A stretch of 64,000 nt of DNA from Corallium rubrum (Eukaryota; Cnidaria; Anthozoa; Scleralcyonacea; Coralliidae), in NCBI GenBank assembly GCA_964035015.1, contig OZ036005.1, forward strand, positions 2,502,925 to 2,566,924, written 5' to 3'. Made by a program: the position numbers and the translations under genes. The notes beneath the pieces were generated by a model. The model worked only from the letters and a program-made list of their open reading frames with translations, ran no database searches and had not been told where the DNA came from. The stretch's first letter is position 1, and each line of letters opens with the position of its first letter. Below are positions 23,301 through 33,464 of this stretch, in pieces.

Positions 23301-23383
23301 GAATAACATGGCTTCCAAATGGTCAACTTATTGTTAGTGATGTCGGAAATAATCGCTTGCAAGTCTTTGATTGTCCTTATTAA
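20330..23383 (+). CDS. TRIM-NHL protein, copy B (type 2)
   Basis: Single-exon, 1017 aa. RING and B-box ligands are all kept (B-box reads VCLLCRSL). Type 2 differs from copies A and C: it lacks the NFDFSNAESEEF triplet and the acidic MSALLDDDEADD segment, going straight from SSSMT to SRECEC. Its linker has about 38 hexapeptides (about 21398-22088) in a higher-order pattern TTAGHS, TTASHS, TDDGHS. The NHL insert is shorter and changed: TQEDSD and TEEDSD units precede TRDSSD and TRDGSD. The NHL repeats themselves (EGLAVGPTGNIFVADSLNNR and so on) match the other copies. Most similar to copy D. Confidence 0.93.
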   Translation: MERLMKCPACLHPYNNARCLPCGHSFCTACLRNMLSSATLNMLICTVCTLGNPIPPSGVQGYPLNIAVQEICTYLIESSNSESTQEEVVETDTGVEAEVIFCQTHKQRKLDRVCLLCRSLICALCEEGTLHFEHRIILLGNKDRMTEADPIQKCIQDNLTALQQKHDLMKEQLDKIRHLESYIHDKFRQVENAITSTIREVFQGKQQSFLEDFQKRKINLITKCEILKTRLEVLSEDITRVRPQLCSVFSLYNIFSTLKSLSKQATGTGNNVVNQEECPDVSCFQKLERELEMTISECNKSLENMISRRRITEDVEHGITTSEHLVKRAKRNSNEGCTGKGKSDHGETVTFTIPIGTTTAGHSTTASHLTDDGHSTIAGHSTAAGHSTTAGHTTPAGHSTTASHSTDDGHSTTAGHSTAAGHSTAAGRSTTAGHLTTASHSTDDGHSTTAGHSTTAGHSTTASHSTDDGHSTTAGHSTTAGHSTTASHSTDDGHSTTAGHSTAAGHSTTASHPTDDGHSTTAGHSTTAGHSTTAGPSTATGHSTTADHSTTAGHSTTAGHSTTADHSTTVGHSTPAGGTTVAGHSTDEIMPLSPVSDIHMFETTLAQDDFETCRKRFFSANYDDNSPVENTEWSSSMTSRECECSSTTTKEGPSTIAGMTHDTLQRLTPSEVWEPASKTTNQKPSNTRNTSRDLNRPISQCYETKLIRTYGTKGRGHGQFNEPEGLAVGPTGNIFVADSLNNRIQVFNSNLEFQFAFGKERLGKLKKPFGVIVRVTRDDNDITQEDSDVTEEDSDATRDSSDVTRDGSDVKRSVVIVTDTHNNKLQFFHGDGEFSEKFGKKGRKLNEFEGPSCVALNSKGHVIVTDSRNHRLQVINPTGGQESVIIGNKGDGLLDFSHPFGVSVDCNDNIIVADYGNNKISILSSSGDTLRVFGQAELSRPTHVAVSPRGNIFVSDSGNHRVQIFDKDGRNCLASFGSFGQDPGRFQQPGGITWLPNGQLIVSDVGNNRLQVFDCPY

Positions 23384-23615
23384 TAGATAGTTTAAACCCC
23401 TTTTACTGCAACCTTCGTCTCCAGGACATTCGTGAAAAGATGTGGCAAGGCGAGAGACCGCCCTTCTTTCGTGTTCAAATGACGTCAAACGTGCCTTTAT
23501 AAGAGTACAATATGCACAGAAGCGATATGCTTTATTTGTTGAATGAAAGTCAAGATATGAGCTAAGAAAATATGTTTTAACTCATATTTTGAGTTTAAAG
23601 ATGTTCATTTCAGGC
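23384..23615 (+). other. Gene B 3' flank
   Basis: Same conserved flank as after gene A, but it breaks off at ATGTTCATTTCAGGCACG. No LINE tail or TATTG array follows, unlike A and C. Confidence 0.6.
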
Positions 23616-23932
23616 ACGTAGCCAGGATTTTGAAAGGGGGGAGCCTAAATCAGAGTAAATTTTTAGGGGGTCCGGGGGCATGCTCCCCCGGGAAATTTTG
23701 AAATCGAGAGTCGCTGAAATGCCATTTCCTGGCTTTTGGAGGAAGATTTTACAGACTCTGAAGGTTAAGAAACGTCATATAAAATACTCAAAACACGCAA
23801 ACGTCACATAGATACTAAAAATGCATACACTCAGTAGATTGAATACACAGTTTACAGTTGTCTGTCGTTTTATATCAAAAGGGGGGGGGGGTAGCCGCGG
23901 CTCTCCCGGCTCCCCCCTGGCTACGTCTCTGG
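23616..23932. mobile_element. TIR-like element with G/C-rich ends
   Basis: GGCACGTAGCCAGGATTTTG on the left and CCCCCCTGGCTACGTCTC on the right form imperfect inverted ends. The core CCCCCGGGAAATTTTGAAAT...GAGTCGCTGAAATGCCATTT is related to 37160-37260 and, inverted, to 51960-52050. Confidence 0.55.
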
Positions 23933-24518
23933 TTCATTTTTGGTTCTATCTTTTTGTTCACGTTTATGGAAACCCGTGCACGGTGATGACAATGAGTATT
24001 TTCGGTCTGATGAAGCAGACATCCATCCAATAGCAGCAGCGTTCAATCACTCAACCGTGTTATTTAAATAATAATAATAATAATAGAAAAACAAAAGGTT
24101 TGTGCACGGTGAGGACCGTTTCAACATAAAATCACAGCTCAGGCATAGACACCTTGAAGTTTGTCGAGTTTCCAAACCATGTATATCTCATTTGACTATG
24201 ATTTGCACAAATATTCTTAACATAATATTGTTAAGTACAAACGTACTGTTGTAAACAGAATCTTATAAGTTTGATTGGAATCCGACGAAGAAAAACTTTT
24301 AAACCGACGTAATAGCGGTATTTTCACCTCTCAATTAAACTCAATACGTTGTTTTAAACGAGATTGATGTCAAATCCACATTATTCTCGATACGTTTTGT
24401 GGAAACACCACGTGTAATATTTATTTGCTTAATCCACATTATAAAAACTACTATTTTCTTCACCTCTACTCTAGCTCTGGGAAAACCCACAAATATATAA
24501 TATGTAATCATTATAATC

Positions 24519-24830
24519 AATTAGTATAAATATACAGGTGATTATAGAAATCGCGCGCGCTGATTGGTTGAGTTACTTCGGATTAATTCTCAATAATCAC
24601 CTACAGCGTTTATCCAAAATGGCCGCCAGCAAAGTTGTCAATGCGACAGACGAGGAAATTCACAATTTTAAAGAAAATGTTGTTCCTAAAAGTAAGAAAA
24701 TGTGTATTTATACTAAAACAATTATTCGCCTCAGGCTCAGTGAATATCGGTGAATAATAACCTCGACTTCGTCTCGGTTATTACTCACCGATATTCACCT
24801 CGCCTTTGGCGAATAATTGTTAAATGATAC
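24519..24830 (+). repeat. Dispersed element with MAAS... start (copy 1)
   Basis: Conserved block from ATTAGTATAAATA to GGCGAATAATTGTTAAATGA. It contains GCGCGCGCTGATTGGTTGAG, then an ATG starting MAASKVVNATDEEIHNFKEN, followed by a hairpin (ATTATTCGCC...GGCGAATAAT) that ends the frame. From memory the peptide start resembles N-termini of DUF3504/KIAA1958-type genes, which would make this an internally deleted element; that is unverified. Copies at 32165-32470 and 50442-50749. Confidence 0.55.
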
Positions 24831-25681
24831 GGTCAGTAACGCCAGATGATTTCATATTATAATAGATTATATCACATAATCATATATAGGGATTTTATAT
24901 TAGCAGAGAAATGAGTTGCATGTGGCTATATGGAGTTTAGGCAAGGTAAAAAAGAAGACAACGCTAGTCAGCGGTCACTCATGATAATATATGGGGCTCA
25001 TCTCAGCGCTCATCAAAGTCTTGTCAGCGTGGTCTGAGCTTGACTTGCGCTCATCAAAGTCTTGTCAGCGTGGTTTGAGCTTGACTGGTTTTGCGCGCGC
25101 TGTTTAGTGACCCACCCACGCACTCCTGTGAAATTAAAATGATACTTTGTCTTTGCTGCAGTATTCCAGTTCTCTTGCGTGTTGCTATGCACGCCAGTTT
25201 TTGGTGGTAAACAAACTTAAAAGTTGAAAGGTCGACGTGGCAATGTCAACACTCCCACGCAGTGTTGGAGCCAGTGGGAAAATATCTTTCCTTCCGGATA
25301 AACAACAAAATAATAAACATATTTATCCATACTTTGTTTCATATGAATGGTGTAGGTATTGGAAAAATGCCTAACGAATACACGAGGCATGAACGAATGG
25401 CTCTCAAGAGCCAAAAGCGAAGAAGAGCCGCATAATGCACGAAGGGCCTTCGCTCGAAACGTTAGAAACTACATAGCTCCAAGTCAGCCTCCTCGTGAGC
25501 TCAACGTACAAACCTAATCCGGTGTTAGACAGAGTAAGATATCTAAGTCGTCAAATGGCAACGTTACAAATAATTTACGAAACTAATATAACAATTCTCA
25601 CACTACAGTAAGAAGCGTCAGGTGGGCAACCTGTGTAGAGAACAGCGGGAATCTATAGCCATTGCCCAGACTCCTGCGCAA
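24831..25681. other. Upstream region of gene C
   Basis: Same modules as before gene B (CAGTAACGCCAGATGATTTC, two GTCTTGTCAGCGTGGT blocks, ACGAAGGGCCTTCGCTCGAA at 25439). No gene. Confidence 0.6.
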
Positions 25682-25697
25682 ACTTCCGCTTTCTTTT
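25682..25697 (+). promoter_or_regulatory. Conserved ETS/IRF-like site, gene C
   Basis: Identical 16-bp site, 190 bp before the ATG. Confidence 0.4.
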
Positions 25698-25886
25698 ACG
25701 AGCAGTTGCCAAGGCTGTCACTGAGTGTCACTATGTAGTAGTAAAGTACTAAGCAGTAACATGCACTAGCTCGATTTATCAGAGGACAGTACAGTACGTT
25801 GTGATCGCTTGCTTCTCTATACCTTCACACTTTAAACCAGGTTAAATAGTATCACTGTCACAGTTGCAACAAGAATCAAGTGTACA

Positions 25887-28800
25887 ATGGAGCGGTTGAT
25901 GAAATGTCCAGCTTGTCTTCATCCTTACAACAATGCACGATGTCTTCCATGTGGCCATTCCTTCTGTACTGCTTGCTTACGAAATATGTTATCAAGCGCA
26001 ACACTGAACATGTTAATTTGCACAGTTTGTACTCTTGGAAACCCAATTCCTCCTTCAGGAGTCCAAGGTTATCCTTTAAATATTGCTGTCCAAGAAATAT
26101 GTACGTACTTAATTGAAAGCAGTAATTCAGAAAGCACTCAGGAAGAAGTAGTGGAAACAGACACCGGGGTTGAAGCCGAGGTAATTTTCTGCCAGACCCA
26201 CAAGCAAAGAAAATTAGACCGAGTCTGCTTACCCTGTCGAAGCTTGATTTGTGCCTTATGCGAGGAAGGAACGTTACACTTTGAACATCGAATCATTTTA
26301 CTAGGAGACAAAGACCGCATGACAGAGGCAGATCCTATTCAGAAATGCATCCAAGATAATCTCACTGCTCTTCAACACAAACACGACCTGATGAAAGAAC
26401 AGTTAGACAAAATCAGGCACCTAGAAAGTTACATTCACGGGAAATTCCGTCAAGTGGAGAACGCAATCACGAGTACGATACGAGAGGTATTTCAAGGAAA
26501 ACAGCAATCATTCCTGGAAGACTTTGAAAAAAGGAAAATTAATTTGATAACAAAATGTGAAATTCTGAAAACACGTCTTGAGGTGTTGAGCGAAGATATC
26601 ACAAGAGTAAGACCACAACTTTGCAGTGTATTTAGTGTTTATAATATATTTTCTACTCTGAAATCACTTTCCAACCAAGCAACCGAAACCGGAAATAACG
26701 ACGAGGATCAGGAAGAGTGCCCGGATGTATCGTGCTTTCAGAAATTAGAGCGCGAATTAGAAATGACCATTTCGGAATGCAATATGTCGTTGGAAAATAT
26801 GATTTCTCGGAAACGAATCACAGAAGATGTGGAACACGGTATTACTACTTCAGAACACTTAGTGAAGCGTGCAAAACTAAACTCCAATGAAGGTTGTACT
26901 GGAAAAGGTAAGTCGGATCATGGAGAAACTTTTACTTTCACGAAGCCCATTGAAACAGAAGGAGAATATTTCAAGAAACAATGTCGGTCTTCTAACGATA
27001 AATCACAATTATCAAACGTCGACAAATTTTCTAGTCTATTCAAGTCAGCGGAACCTTTCCCGGAAGTTCGTTTTCCAACTAAAGCTAAAGCTAGTGATCC
27101 TGTGAGCAGTTTAGAAAATGAACCTGCAGCACCCGAGGTCAGTGGCATTCAACACGAAAGCTTAAACTTCGACTTTAGCAATGCTGAGTCTGAGGAATTT
27201 ACGTTGGCGTACCCAGTGAGGACTAACTTCGACTTTAGTAATGCCGAGTCTGAGGAATTCCCGTTGGTGTACCCAGTGAAGACTAACTTCGACTTTAGTA
27301 ATGCTGAGTCTGAGGAATTCCCGTTGGTGTACCCAGTGAAGACTGGGGAGGAGTCGGAGAAGGCAGATAACGGAATGAGATGCTGTCAGACAAGAGAGAA
27401 AGAAACTGCTGAAGAGAATGGCACAAATCTGGATAAGGCTAATACATCAGCAAGCAATGAAGGTGGCACAACGGCTGAGCGTCACTCAACGACTGCTGGT
27501 CACTCAACGACTGCTGGTCACTCAACGACTGCTGGTCACTCAATGACTTCTGGTCACTCAATGGCTGATGGTCACTTAACGGCTGATGGTCACTTAACGG
27601 CTGATGGTCACTCAACGGCTGCTGCTCACTCAACGACTGCTGCTCACTCAACGACTACTGGTCACTCAACGACTGCTGGTCACTCAACGACTGCTGGTCA
27701 CTCAACGACTGCTGGTAACTCAACGACTGCTGGTAACTCAACGACTGCTGGTCACTCAACGACTGGTGGTCACTCAACGACTACTGGTCACTCAACGTCT
27801 GCTGGTCACTCAACGACTGCTGGTCACTCAACGACTGCTGGTCACTCAACGGCTGCTGGTCACTCAACGACTGCTGGTCACTCAACGACTGCTGGTAACT
27901 CAACGACTGCTGGTAACTCAACGACTACTGGTAACTCAACGACTGCTGGTCACTCAACGACTGCTGGTCACTCAACGACTGCTGGTCACTCAACGACTGC
28001 TGGTAACTCAACGACTACTGGTCACTCAACGACTGCTGGTCACTCAACGACTGCTGGTCACTCAACGACTACTGGTCACTCAACGGATGAGATTATTCCA
28101 CTAAGTCCTGTATCAGAGATACACATGTTTGAAACAACTTCATCACAAGATGACTTTGAAACGTGTAAAAAGAGATTTTTCTCAGCCAATTATGACGACA
28201 ATTCTCCTGTAGAAAATACTGAATGGTCAAGCAGTATGACAATGTCAGCGTTACTCGATGATGATGAAGCCGACGATAACATTTCTAAAACTGCAACAAA
28301 TAATTCAAATAAGACTTTAAAATTAGAATTTAAAATGAAAGAAGAGAGAAGTCGTGAGTGTGAATGTAGTTCTACAACAACTAACGAAGGACCTTCAAAG
28401 ATCGCTGGAATGACGAATGATACATCACAAAGACTGACTCCATCAGAAGTCTGGGAACCTGCTTCCAAAACAACCAATCAGAAGCCTTCAAGCACTCGTG
28501 TTGCACCACGTGATCTAATCAGACCAATCAGCCAATGTTATGAAACGAAGTTAATCAGGACATATGGTACAAAAGGACGAGGCCATGGTCAGTTTAACGA
28601 ACCAGAAGGTCTGGCTGTTGGACCTAGAGGAAACATTTTTGTCGCTGATAGTCTTAATAACAGAATCCAAGTCTTCAATTCTAATCTACAGTTCCAATTT
28701 GCATTCGGAAAAGAACGTCTTGGGAAGCTTAAAAAGCCTTTTGACGTCATTGTTGGCGTCACACGTGACGACAATGACGCCACACGTAAAGGTAGTAACG

Positions 28801-29552
28801 TCACACGTGACGGTAGTGACACCACACGTGATGGTAGTGACTCCACACGTGATGGTAGTGACTCCACACGTGATGGTAGTGACGTCACACGTGACAGTAG
28901 TGACGTCACACGTGATGGTAGTGACGTCAAACGTAGTGTCGTCATCGTTACTGACACACATAACAATAAACTACAGTTCTTTCACGGAGATGGTGAGTTC
29001 TCGGAGAAGTTTGGAAAAAAAGGAAGAAGGTTGAATCAGTTTGAAGGACCAAGTTGCGTGGCGCTCAATTCCAAAGGTCATGTGATCGTGACTGACTCGT
29101 GTAATCATCGCCTACAAGTGATTAATCCAACTGGTGAACAAGAAAGCGTTATTATTGGAAATAAAGGAGATGGTCTTCTAGATTTTAGTCATCCTTTTGG
29201 TGTCAGTGTTGATTGTAATGATAATATAATCGTAGCTGATTACGGTAATAATAAGATCAGTATTCTCTCATCCTCTGGAGATACTCTTAGAGTTTTTGGT
29301 CAAGCTGAATTATCAAGACCTACTCATGTTGCAGTTAGTCCTCGTGGTAACATCTTCGTGTCAGATTCGGGAAACCATCGGGTGCAAATATTTGATAAAG
29401 ATGGGAGGAATTGTCTTGCGAGTTTTGGATCATTTGGTCGAGATCCTGGTCGGTTTCAGCAACCTGGAGGAATAACATGGCTTCCAAATGGTCAACTTAT
29501 TGTTAGTGATGTCGGAAATAATCGCCTGCAAGTCTTTGATTGTCCTTATTAA
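25887..29552 (+). CDS. TRIM-NHL protein, copy C (type 1)
   Basis: Single-exon, 1221 aa, architecture as copy A: RING, B-box 2, coiled coil, three 20-aa FDFSNAESEEF units, about 34 TTAGHS-type hexapeptides (about 27475-28085), the acidic MSALLDDDEADDNISK segment and the NHL propeller with the long TRDGSD insert. Substitutions against A are few (for example S-to-T in VIVTDSCNHR, R-to-Q in NHRVQIFD), while repeat order and number differ. Very recent duplication or gene conversion with copy A is the simplest reading. Confidence 0.93.
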   Translation: MERLMKCPACLHPYNNARCLPCGHSFCTACLRNMLSSATLNMLICTVCTLGNPIPPSGVQGYPLNIAVQEICTYLIESSNSESTQEEVVETDTGVEAEVIFCQTHKQRKLDRVCLPCRSLICALCEEGTLHFEHRIILLGDKDRMTEADPIQKCIQDNLTALQHKHDLMKEQLDKIRHLESYIHGKFRQVENAITSTIREVFQGKQQSFLEDFEKRKINLITKCEILKTRLEVLSEDITRVRPQLCSVFSVYNIFSTLKSLSNQATETGNNDEDQEECPDVSCFQKLERELEMTISECNMSLENMISRKRITEDVEHGITTSEHLVKRAKLNSNEGCTGKGKSDHGETFTFTKPIETEGEYFKKQCRSSNDKSQLSNVDKFSSLFKSAEPFPEVRFPTKAKASDPVSSLENEPAAPEVSGIQHESLNFDFSNAESEEFTLAYPVRTNFDFSNAESEEFPLVYPVKTNFDFSNAESEEFPLVYPVKTGEESEKADNGMRCCQTREKETAEENGTNLDKANTSASNEGGTTAERHSTTAGHSTTAGHSTTAGHSMTSGHSMADGHLTADGHLTADGHSTAAAHSTTAAHSTTTGHSTTAGHSTTAGHSTTAGNSTTAGNSTTAGHSTTGGHSTTTGHSTSAGHSTTAGHSTTAGHSTAAGHSTTAGHSTTAGNSTTAGNSTTTGNSTTAGHSTTAGHSTTAGHSTTAGNSTTTGHSTTAGHSTTAGHSTTTGHSTDEIIPLSPVSEIHMFETTSSQDDFETCKKRFFSANYDDNSPVENTEWSSSMTMSALLDDDEADDNISKTATNNSNKTLKLEFKMKEERSRECECSSTTTNEGPSKIAGMTNDTSQRLTPSEVWEPASKTTNQKPSSTRVAPRDLIRPISQCYETKLIRTYGTKGRGHGQFNEPEGLAVGPRGNIFVADSLNNRIQVFNSNLQFQFAFGKERLGKLKKPFDVIVGVTRDDNDATRKGSNVTRDGSDTTRDGSDSTRDGSDSTRDGSDVTRDSSDVTRDGSDVKRSVVIVTDTHNNKLQFFHGDGEFSEKFGKKGRRLNQFEGPSCVALNSKGHVIVTDSCNHRLQVINPTGEQESVIIGNKGDGLLDFSHPFGVSVDCNDNIIVADYGNNKISILSSSGDTLRVFGQAELSRPTHVAVSPRGNIFVSDSGNHRVQIFDKDGRNCLASFGSFGRDPGRFQQPGGITWLPNGQLIVSDVGNNRLQVFDCPY

Positions 29553-29869
29553 TAGATAGTTTAAAGCCCTTTTACTGCAACCTCGTCTCCAGGCCATTCG
29601 TGAAAAGATGTGGCAAGGCGAGACTGCCCTTCTTTCGTGTTCAAATGACGTCAAACGTGCCTTTATAAGAGTATGTTTTATTTGTTAAATGAAACTCAAG
29701 ATATGAGCTAAGAAAATATGTTTTAACTCATATTTTGAGTTTCAAGATATTCATTTTCGGTTTATGCTATGTCTTGTATTATATGAATGTGTTGTACGTC
29801 ATGCATGTGTTCATGGGGGAATACTTTCAATGTATACAATACATAACAATATTTGCACATTGTCGCAAA
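29553..29869 (+). other. Gene C 3' flank
   Basis: Conserved flank as after A, with a short deletion (the GTACAATATGCACAGAAGCG part is missing near 29672). No gene. Confidence 0.6.
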
Positions 29870-30756
29870 GAAGATTGGCGCAAAGAAGATTGAGATTGAG
29901 CCAATACTCAAGCCTTGGTGTAACCCTGGATAAGACGCTATCGTACAAGCCCCACGTCACCAACATGTTAAAGAAAGCATACTCGAAGATTGCTGCTTTG
30001 CGCAGGATCAAGCGTCTTGTTCCGTCTACAACGATGATTACACTCCACAAAAGCTATATACTACCACACTTGGAATACTGTTCACCAATCCTTCTAGGAA
30101 TATCTAAAGCACTAAACACTAACTTGGAAAACGTTAACTTCTATGCATTAAGAACTCTATTAAATTTAGGATCCACTATAAAATACGACACCTGTCTATC
30201 TATCGCTAATATGGTCTCGCTAGAGCAGAGAAGATTTGAACAATCACTTATATTATTCTTTAAATGTTTCAAGACGCAAGGTCCAAGCTATATTTCTGAT
30301 CTTTTTACTCCTCGACTTACACCTTACAACCTACGTAGTTCCGGTCTCAATGTTAATCAACCTACTTATAATAATCTATATATGCATAACTCGTTTATTT
30401 ATATTATATCACATATCTGGAACCAACTACAAACTGCTGCTAAATCTTCTACTTCTATGTTTGAATTTCGTTCCCAAATTAAGGGAATGAGTTTTTCCGG
30501 CTGCCAATGCAACAAGTGCTTATAGACCGTACTGTGTAATTGAATTACTATTATTATTGTAATATCTTCATAATTATCTATATTGCTCTTTATAACTTAT
30601 TTTTAAACCTAGTTTATAACTGTTATTGTTATACCTATTTATTACTTAGAATCTATTTATTTATATTTATTTTAATGGTCGAGCGTTTGTAACACGAGCC
30701 TCTGGCTCGGGAGAATGGGCAACCACTCCCCACGTCCATCGACAATAAATAAATAA
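29870..30756 (+). mobile_element. 3' end of a non-LTR LINE, copy C
   Basis: Homologue of 16915-17841 in the second type-1 unit; the RT C-terminal frame ends at 30525 with CQCNKCL. It has a small deletion near 29913 relative to the first copy. Being in the same place after both type-1 genes, it predates their duplication. Confidence 0.8.
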
Positions 30757-30884
30757 ATATTGTATTGTATTGTATTGTATTGTATTGTATTGTATTGTAT
30801 TGTATTGTATTGTATTGTATTGTATTGTATTGTATTGTATTGTATTGTATTGTATTGTATTGTATTGTATTGTATTGTATTGTA
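30757..30884. repeat. (TATTG)n array, copy C
   Basis: About 25 homogeneous units; the paralogous array at 17842-17978 has two variant units, so the arrays have diverged in length and purity. Confidence 0.95.
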
Positions 30885-31945
30885 CATGGTCAATTGGTCT
30901 CTCCTGTGCTTCGAGGGTTTTTCGCAGGGTTCTGCGGTTTTCCTCCCTCCGTAAAATCGACACTTAGGTCTCAGCTTAAGTCGTGCACTTTAACATGAAC
31001 CTCTCTCTGGCTCGGATGATTGGGCGACCACATCCTGTGTTTACGACGTTAAATAAATCATTACTCATTACTCATATGGTCTGGAAACTCAGTGAAAATC
31101 TTTGTTCTATCTTTTTGTTCACGTTTATGCAAACCCGTGCACGGTGATGACAATGTATTTTCGATCTAATGAAACAGACATCCACTAGCAGCGTTTAAGT
31201 TCAATCACTCAACCGTGTTATTTAAATAATAGTAATAAGAGAAAAACAAAAGGTTTGTGCACGGTGAGGACCAATCTCGTTACCAGAGCTCACGTTCCCC
31301 TTACCCAGCGTGCGAGAAACGAGAGGCTCTGGGATAATCCGTTCACGCCATCACAGGATTCTTGTTATCCGGAAGAAGAGTTATATAGAGTTCACTGTGT
31401 TCATCAGCCAATGAAATATCCAGGTGAAATGGATTATCCCAGAGTCTCTCGTTTCTCGGGTGGCTCTGGGAACGAGATTGGGTGAGGACCGTTTCAACCT
31501 AATATCACAGCTCAGGCATTTGCTTAATCCACATTAGTTAAAAACTACTATTTTCTTCACCTCTACTCTAGCTCTGGGAAACACAAATATATAAGAATAA
31601 GGTAAGGTAATCATTATAATCAAATGATACGGTCAGTAACGCCAGATGATTTCATATTATAATAGATTATATCACATAATCATATATAGGGATTTTATAT
31701 TAGCGGAGAAATGAGTTGCATGTGGCTAAATGTAATTTAGGCAAGGTAAAAAAGAAGACAATGCTAGTCAGCGGTCACTCATGATAATATGTGGGGATGT
31801 GGTCTGAGCTTGACTTGCGCTCATCAAAGTCTTGTCAGCGCGGTCTGAGTTTGGCTTGCGCGCGCCAAAGTCTTGTCAGCGTGGTCTGAGCTTGACTGGT
31901 TTTGCGCGCGCTGTTTAGCGACTCACCCACGCACTCCTGTGAAAT
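30885..31945. other. Repeat-derived spacer C-D, type-B-like half
   Basis: Parallels 17979-19560 (retroelement tail, ATATGGTCTGGAAACTCAG, GGACCAATCTCGTTACCAGA, CAGTAACGCCAGATGATTTC) but lacks the 18459 insertion. It has an extra GATAATCCGTTCACGCCATC segment near 31332. Similarity to the B upstream region stops near 31945. Confidence 0.6.
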
Positions 31946-33259
31946 TAAACCGACGTAATAGCGGTATTTTCGCCTCTCAATTAAACTCAATACGTTGTTT
32001 TAAACGAGATTGGTATCAAATCTACATTATTCTCGATACGTTTTGTGTAAACACCACGTGTAATATTTATTTGCTTAATCCAAATTAGTTAAAAACTACT
32101 ATTTTCTTCACCTCTACTCTAGCTCTGGGAAAACCCACAAATATATATGTAATCATTATAATCAATTAGTATAAATACACAGGTAATTATAGAAATCGCG
32201 CGCGCTGATTGGTTGAGTTACTTCGGATTAATTCTCAATAATCACCTACAGCGTTTATCCAAAATGGCCGCCAGCAAAGTTGTCAATGCGACAGACGAGG
32301 AAATTAACAATTTTAAAGAAAATGTTGTTCCTAAAAGTAAGAAAATGTGTATTTATACTAAAACAATTATTCGCCTCAGGCTCAGTGAATATCGGTGAAT
32401 AATAACCTCGACTCCGTCTCGGTTATTACTCACCGATATTCACCTCGCCTTCGGCGAATAATTGTTAAATGATAATCATATATAGGGATTTTATATTAGC
32501 AGAGAAATGAGTTGCATGTGGCTATATGGAGTTTAGGCAAGGTAAAAAAGAAGACAACGCTAGTCAGCGGTCACTCATGATAATATATGGGGCTCATCTC
32601 AGCGCTCATCAAAGTCTTGTCAGCGTGGTCTGAGCTTGACTTGCGCTCATCAAAGTCTTGTCAGCGTGGTTTGAGCTTGACTGGTTTTGCGCGCGCTGTT
32701 TAGTGACCCACCCACGCACTCCTGTGAAATTAAAATGATACTTTGTCTTTGCTGCAGTATTCCAGTTCTCTTGCGTGTTGCTATGCACGCCAGTTTTTGG
32801 TGGTAAACAAACTTAAAAGTTGAAAGGTCGGCGTGGCAATGTCAACACTCCCACGCAGTGTTGGAGCCAGTGGGAAAATATCTTTCCTTCCGGATAAACA
32901 ACAAAAAAACTTTGTTTCATATGAATGGTGTAGGTATTGGAAAAATGCCTAACGAATACACGAGGCATGAACGAATGGCTCTCAAGAGCCAAAAGCGAAG
33001 AAGAGCCGCATAATGCACGAAGGGCCTTCGCTCGAAACGTTAGAAACTACATAGCTCCGTGTCAGCCTCCTCGTGAGCTCAACGTACAAACCTAATCCGG
33101 CGTTAGACAGAGTAAGATATCTAAGTCGTCAAATGGCAACGTTACAAATAATTTACGAAACTAATATAACAATTCTCACACTACAGTAAGAAGCGTCAGG
33201 TGGGCAACCTGTGTAGAGAACAGCGGGAATCTATAGCCATTGCCCAGACTCCTGCGCAA
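31946..33259. other. Gene D upstream, type-C-like half
   Basis: From AATTAAACCGACGTAATAGC onward this repeats the order found before gene C (24300-25680), including a second set of GTCTTGTCAGCGTGG blocks. So the D upstream region stacks two upstream modules in series. No gene. Confidence 0.6.
32165..32470 (+). repeat. Dispersed element with MAAS... start (copy 2)
   Basis: Nearly identical to 24519-24830; the short frame differs at one residue (EEINNFKEN). It was probably carried along with the duplicated upstream block. Confidence 0.6.
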
Positions 33260-33275
33260 ACTTCCGCTTTCTTTT
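33260..33275 (+). promoter_or_regulatory. Conserved ETS/IRF-like site, gene D
   Basis: Identical 16-bp site, 190 bp before the ATG. Confidence 0.4.
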
Positions 33276-33464
33276 ACGAGCAGTTGCCAAGGCTGTCACT
33301 GAGTGTCACTATGTAGTAGTAAAGTACTAAGCAGTAATATGCACTAGCTCGATTTTTCAGAGGACAGTACAGTACGTTGTGATCGCTTGCTTCTCTATAC
33401 CTTCACACTTTAAACTAGGTTAAATAGTACCACTGTCACAGTTGCAACAAGAATCAAGTGTACA

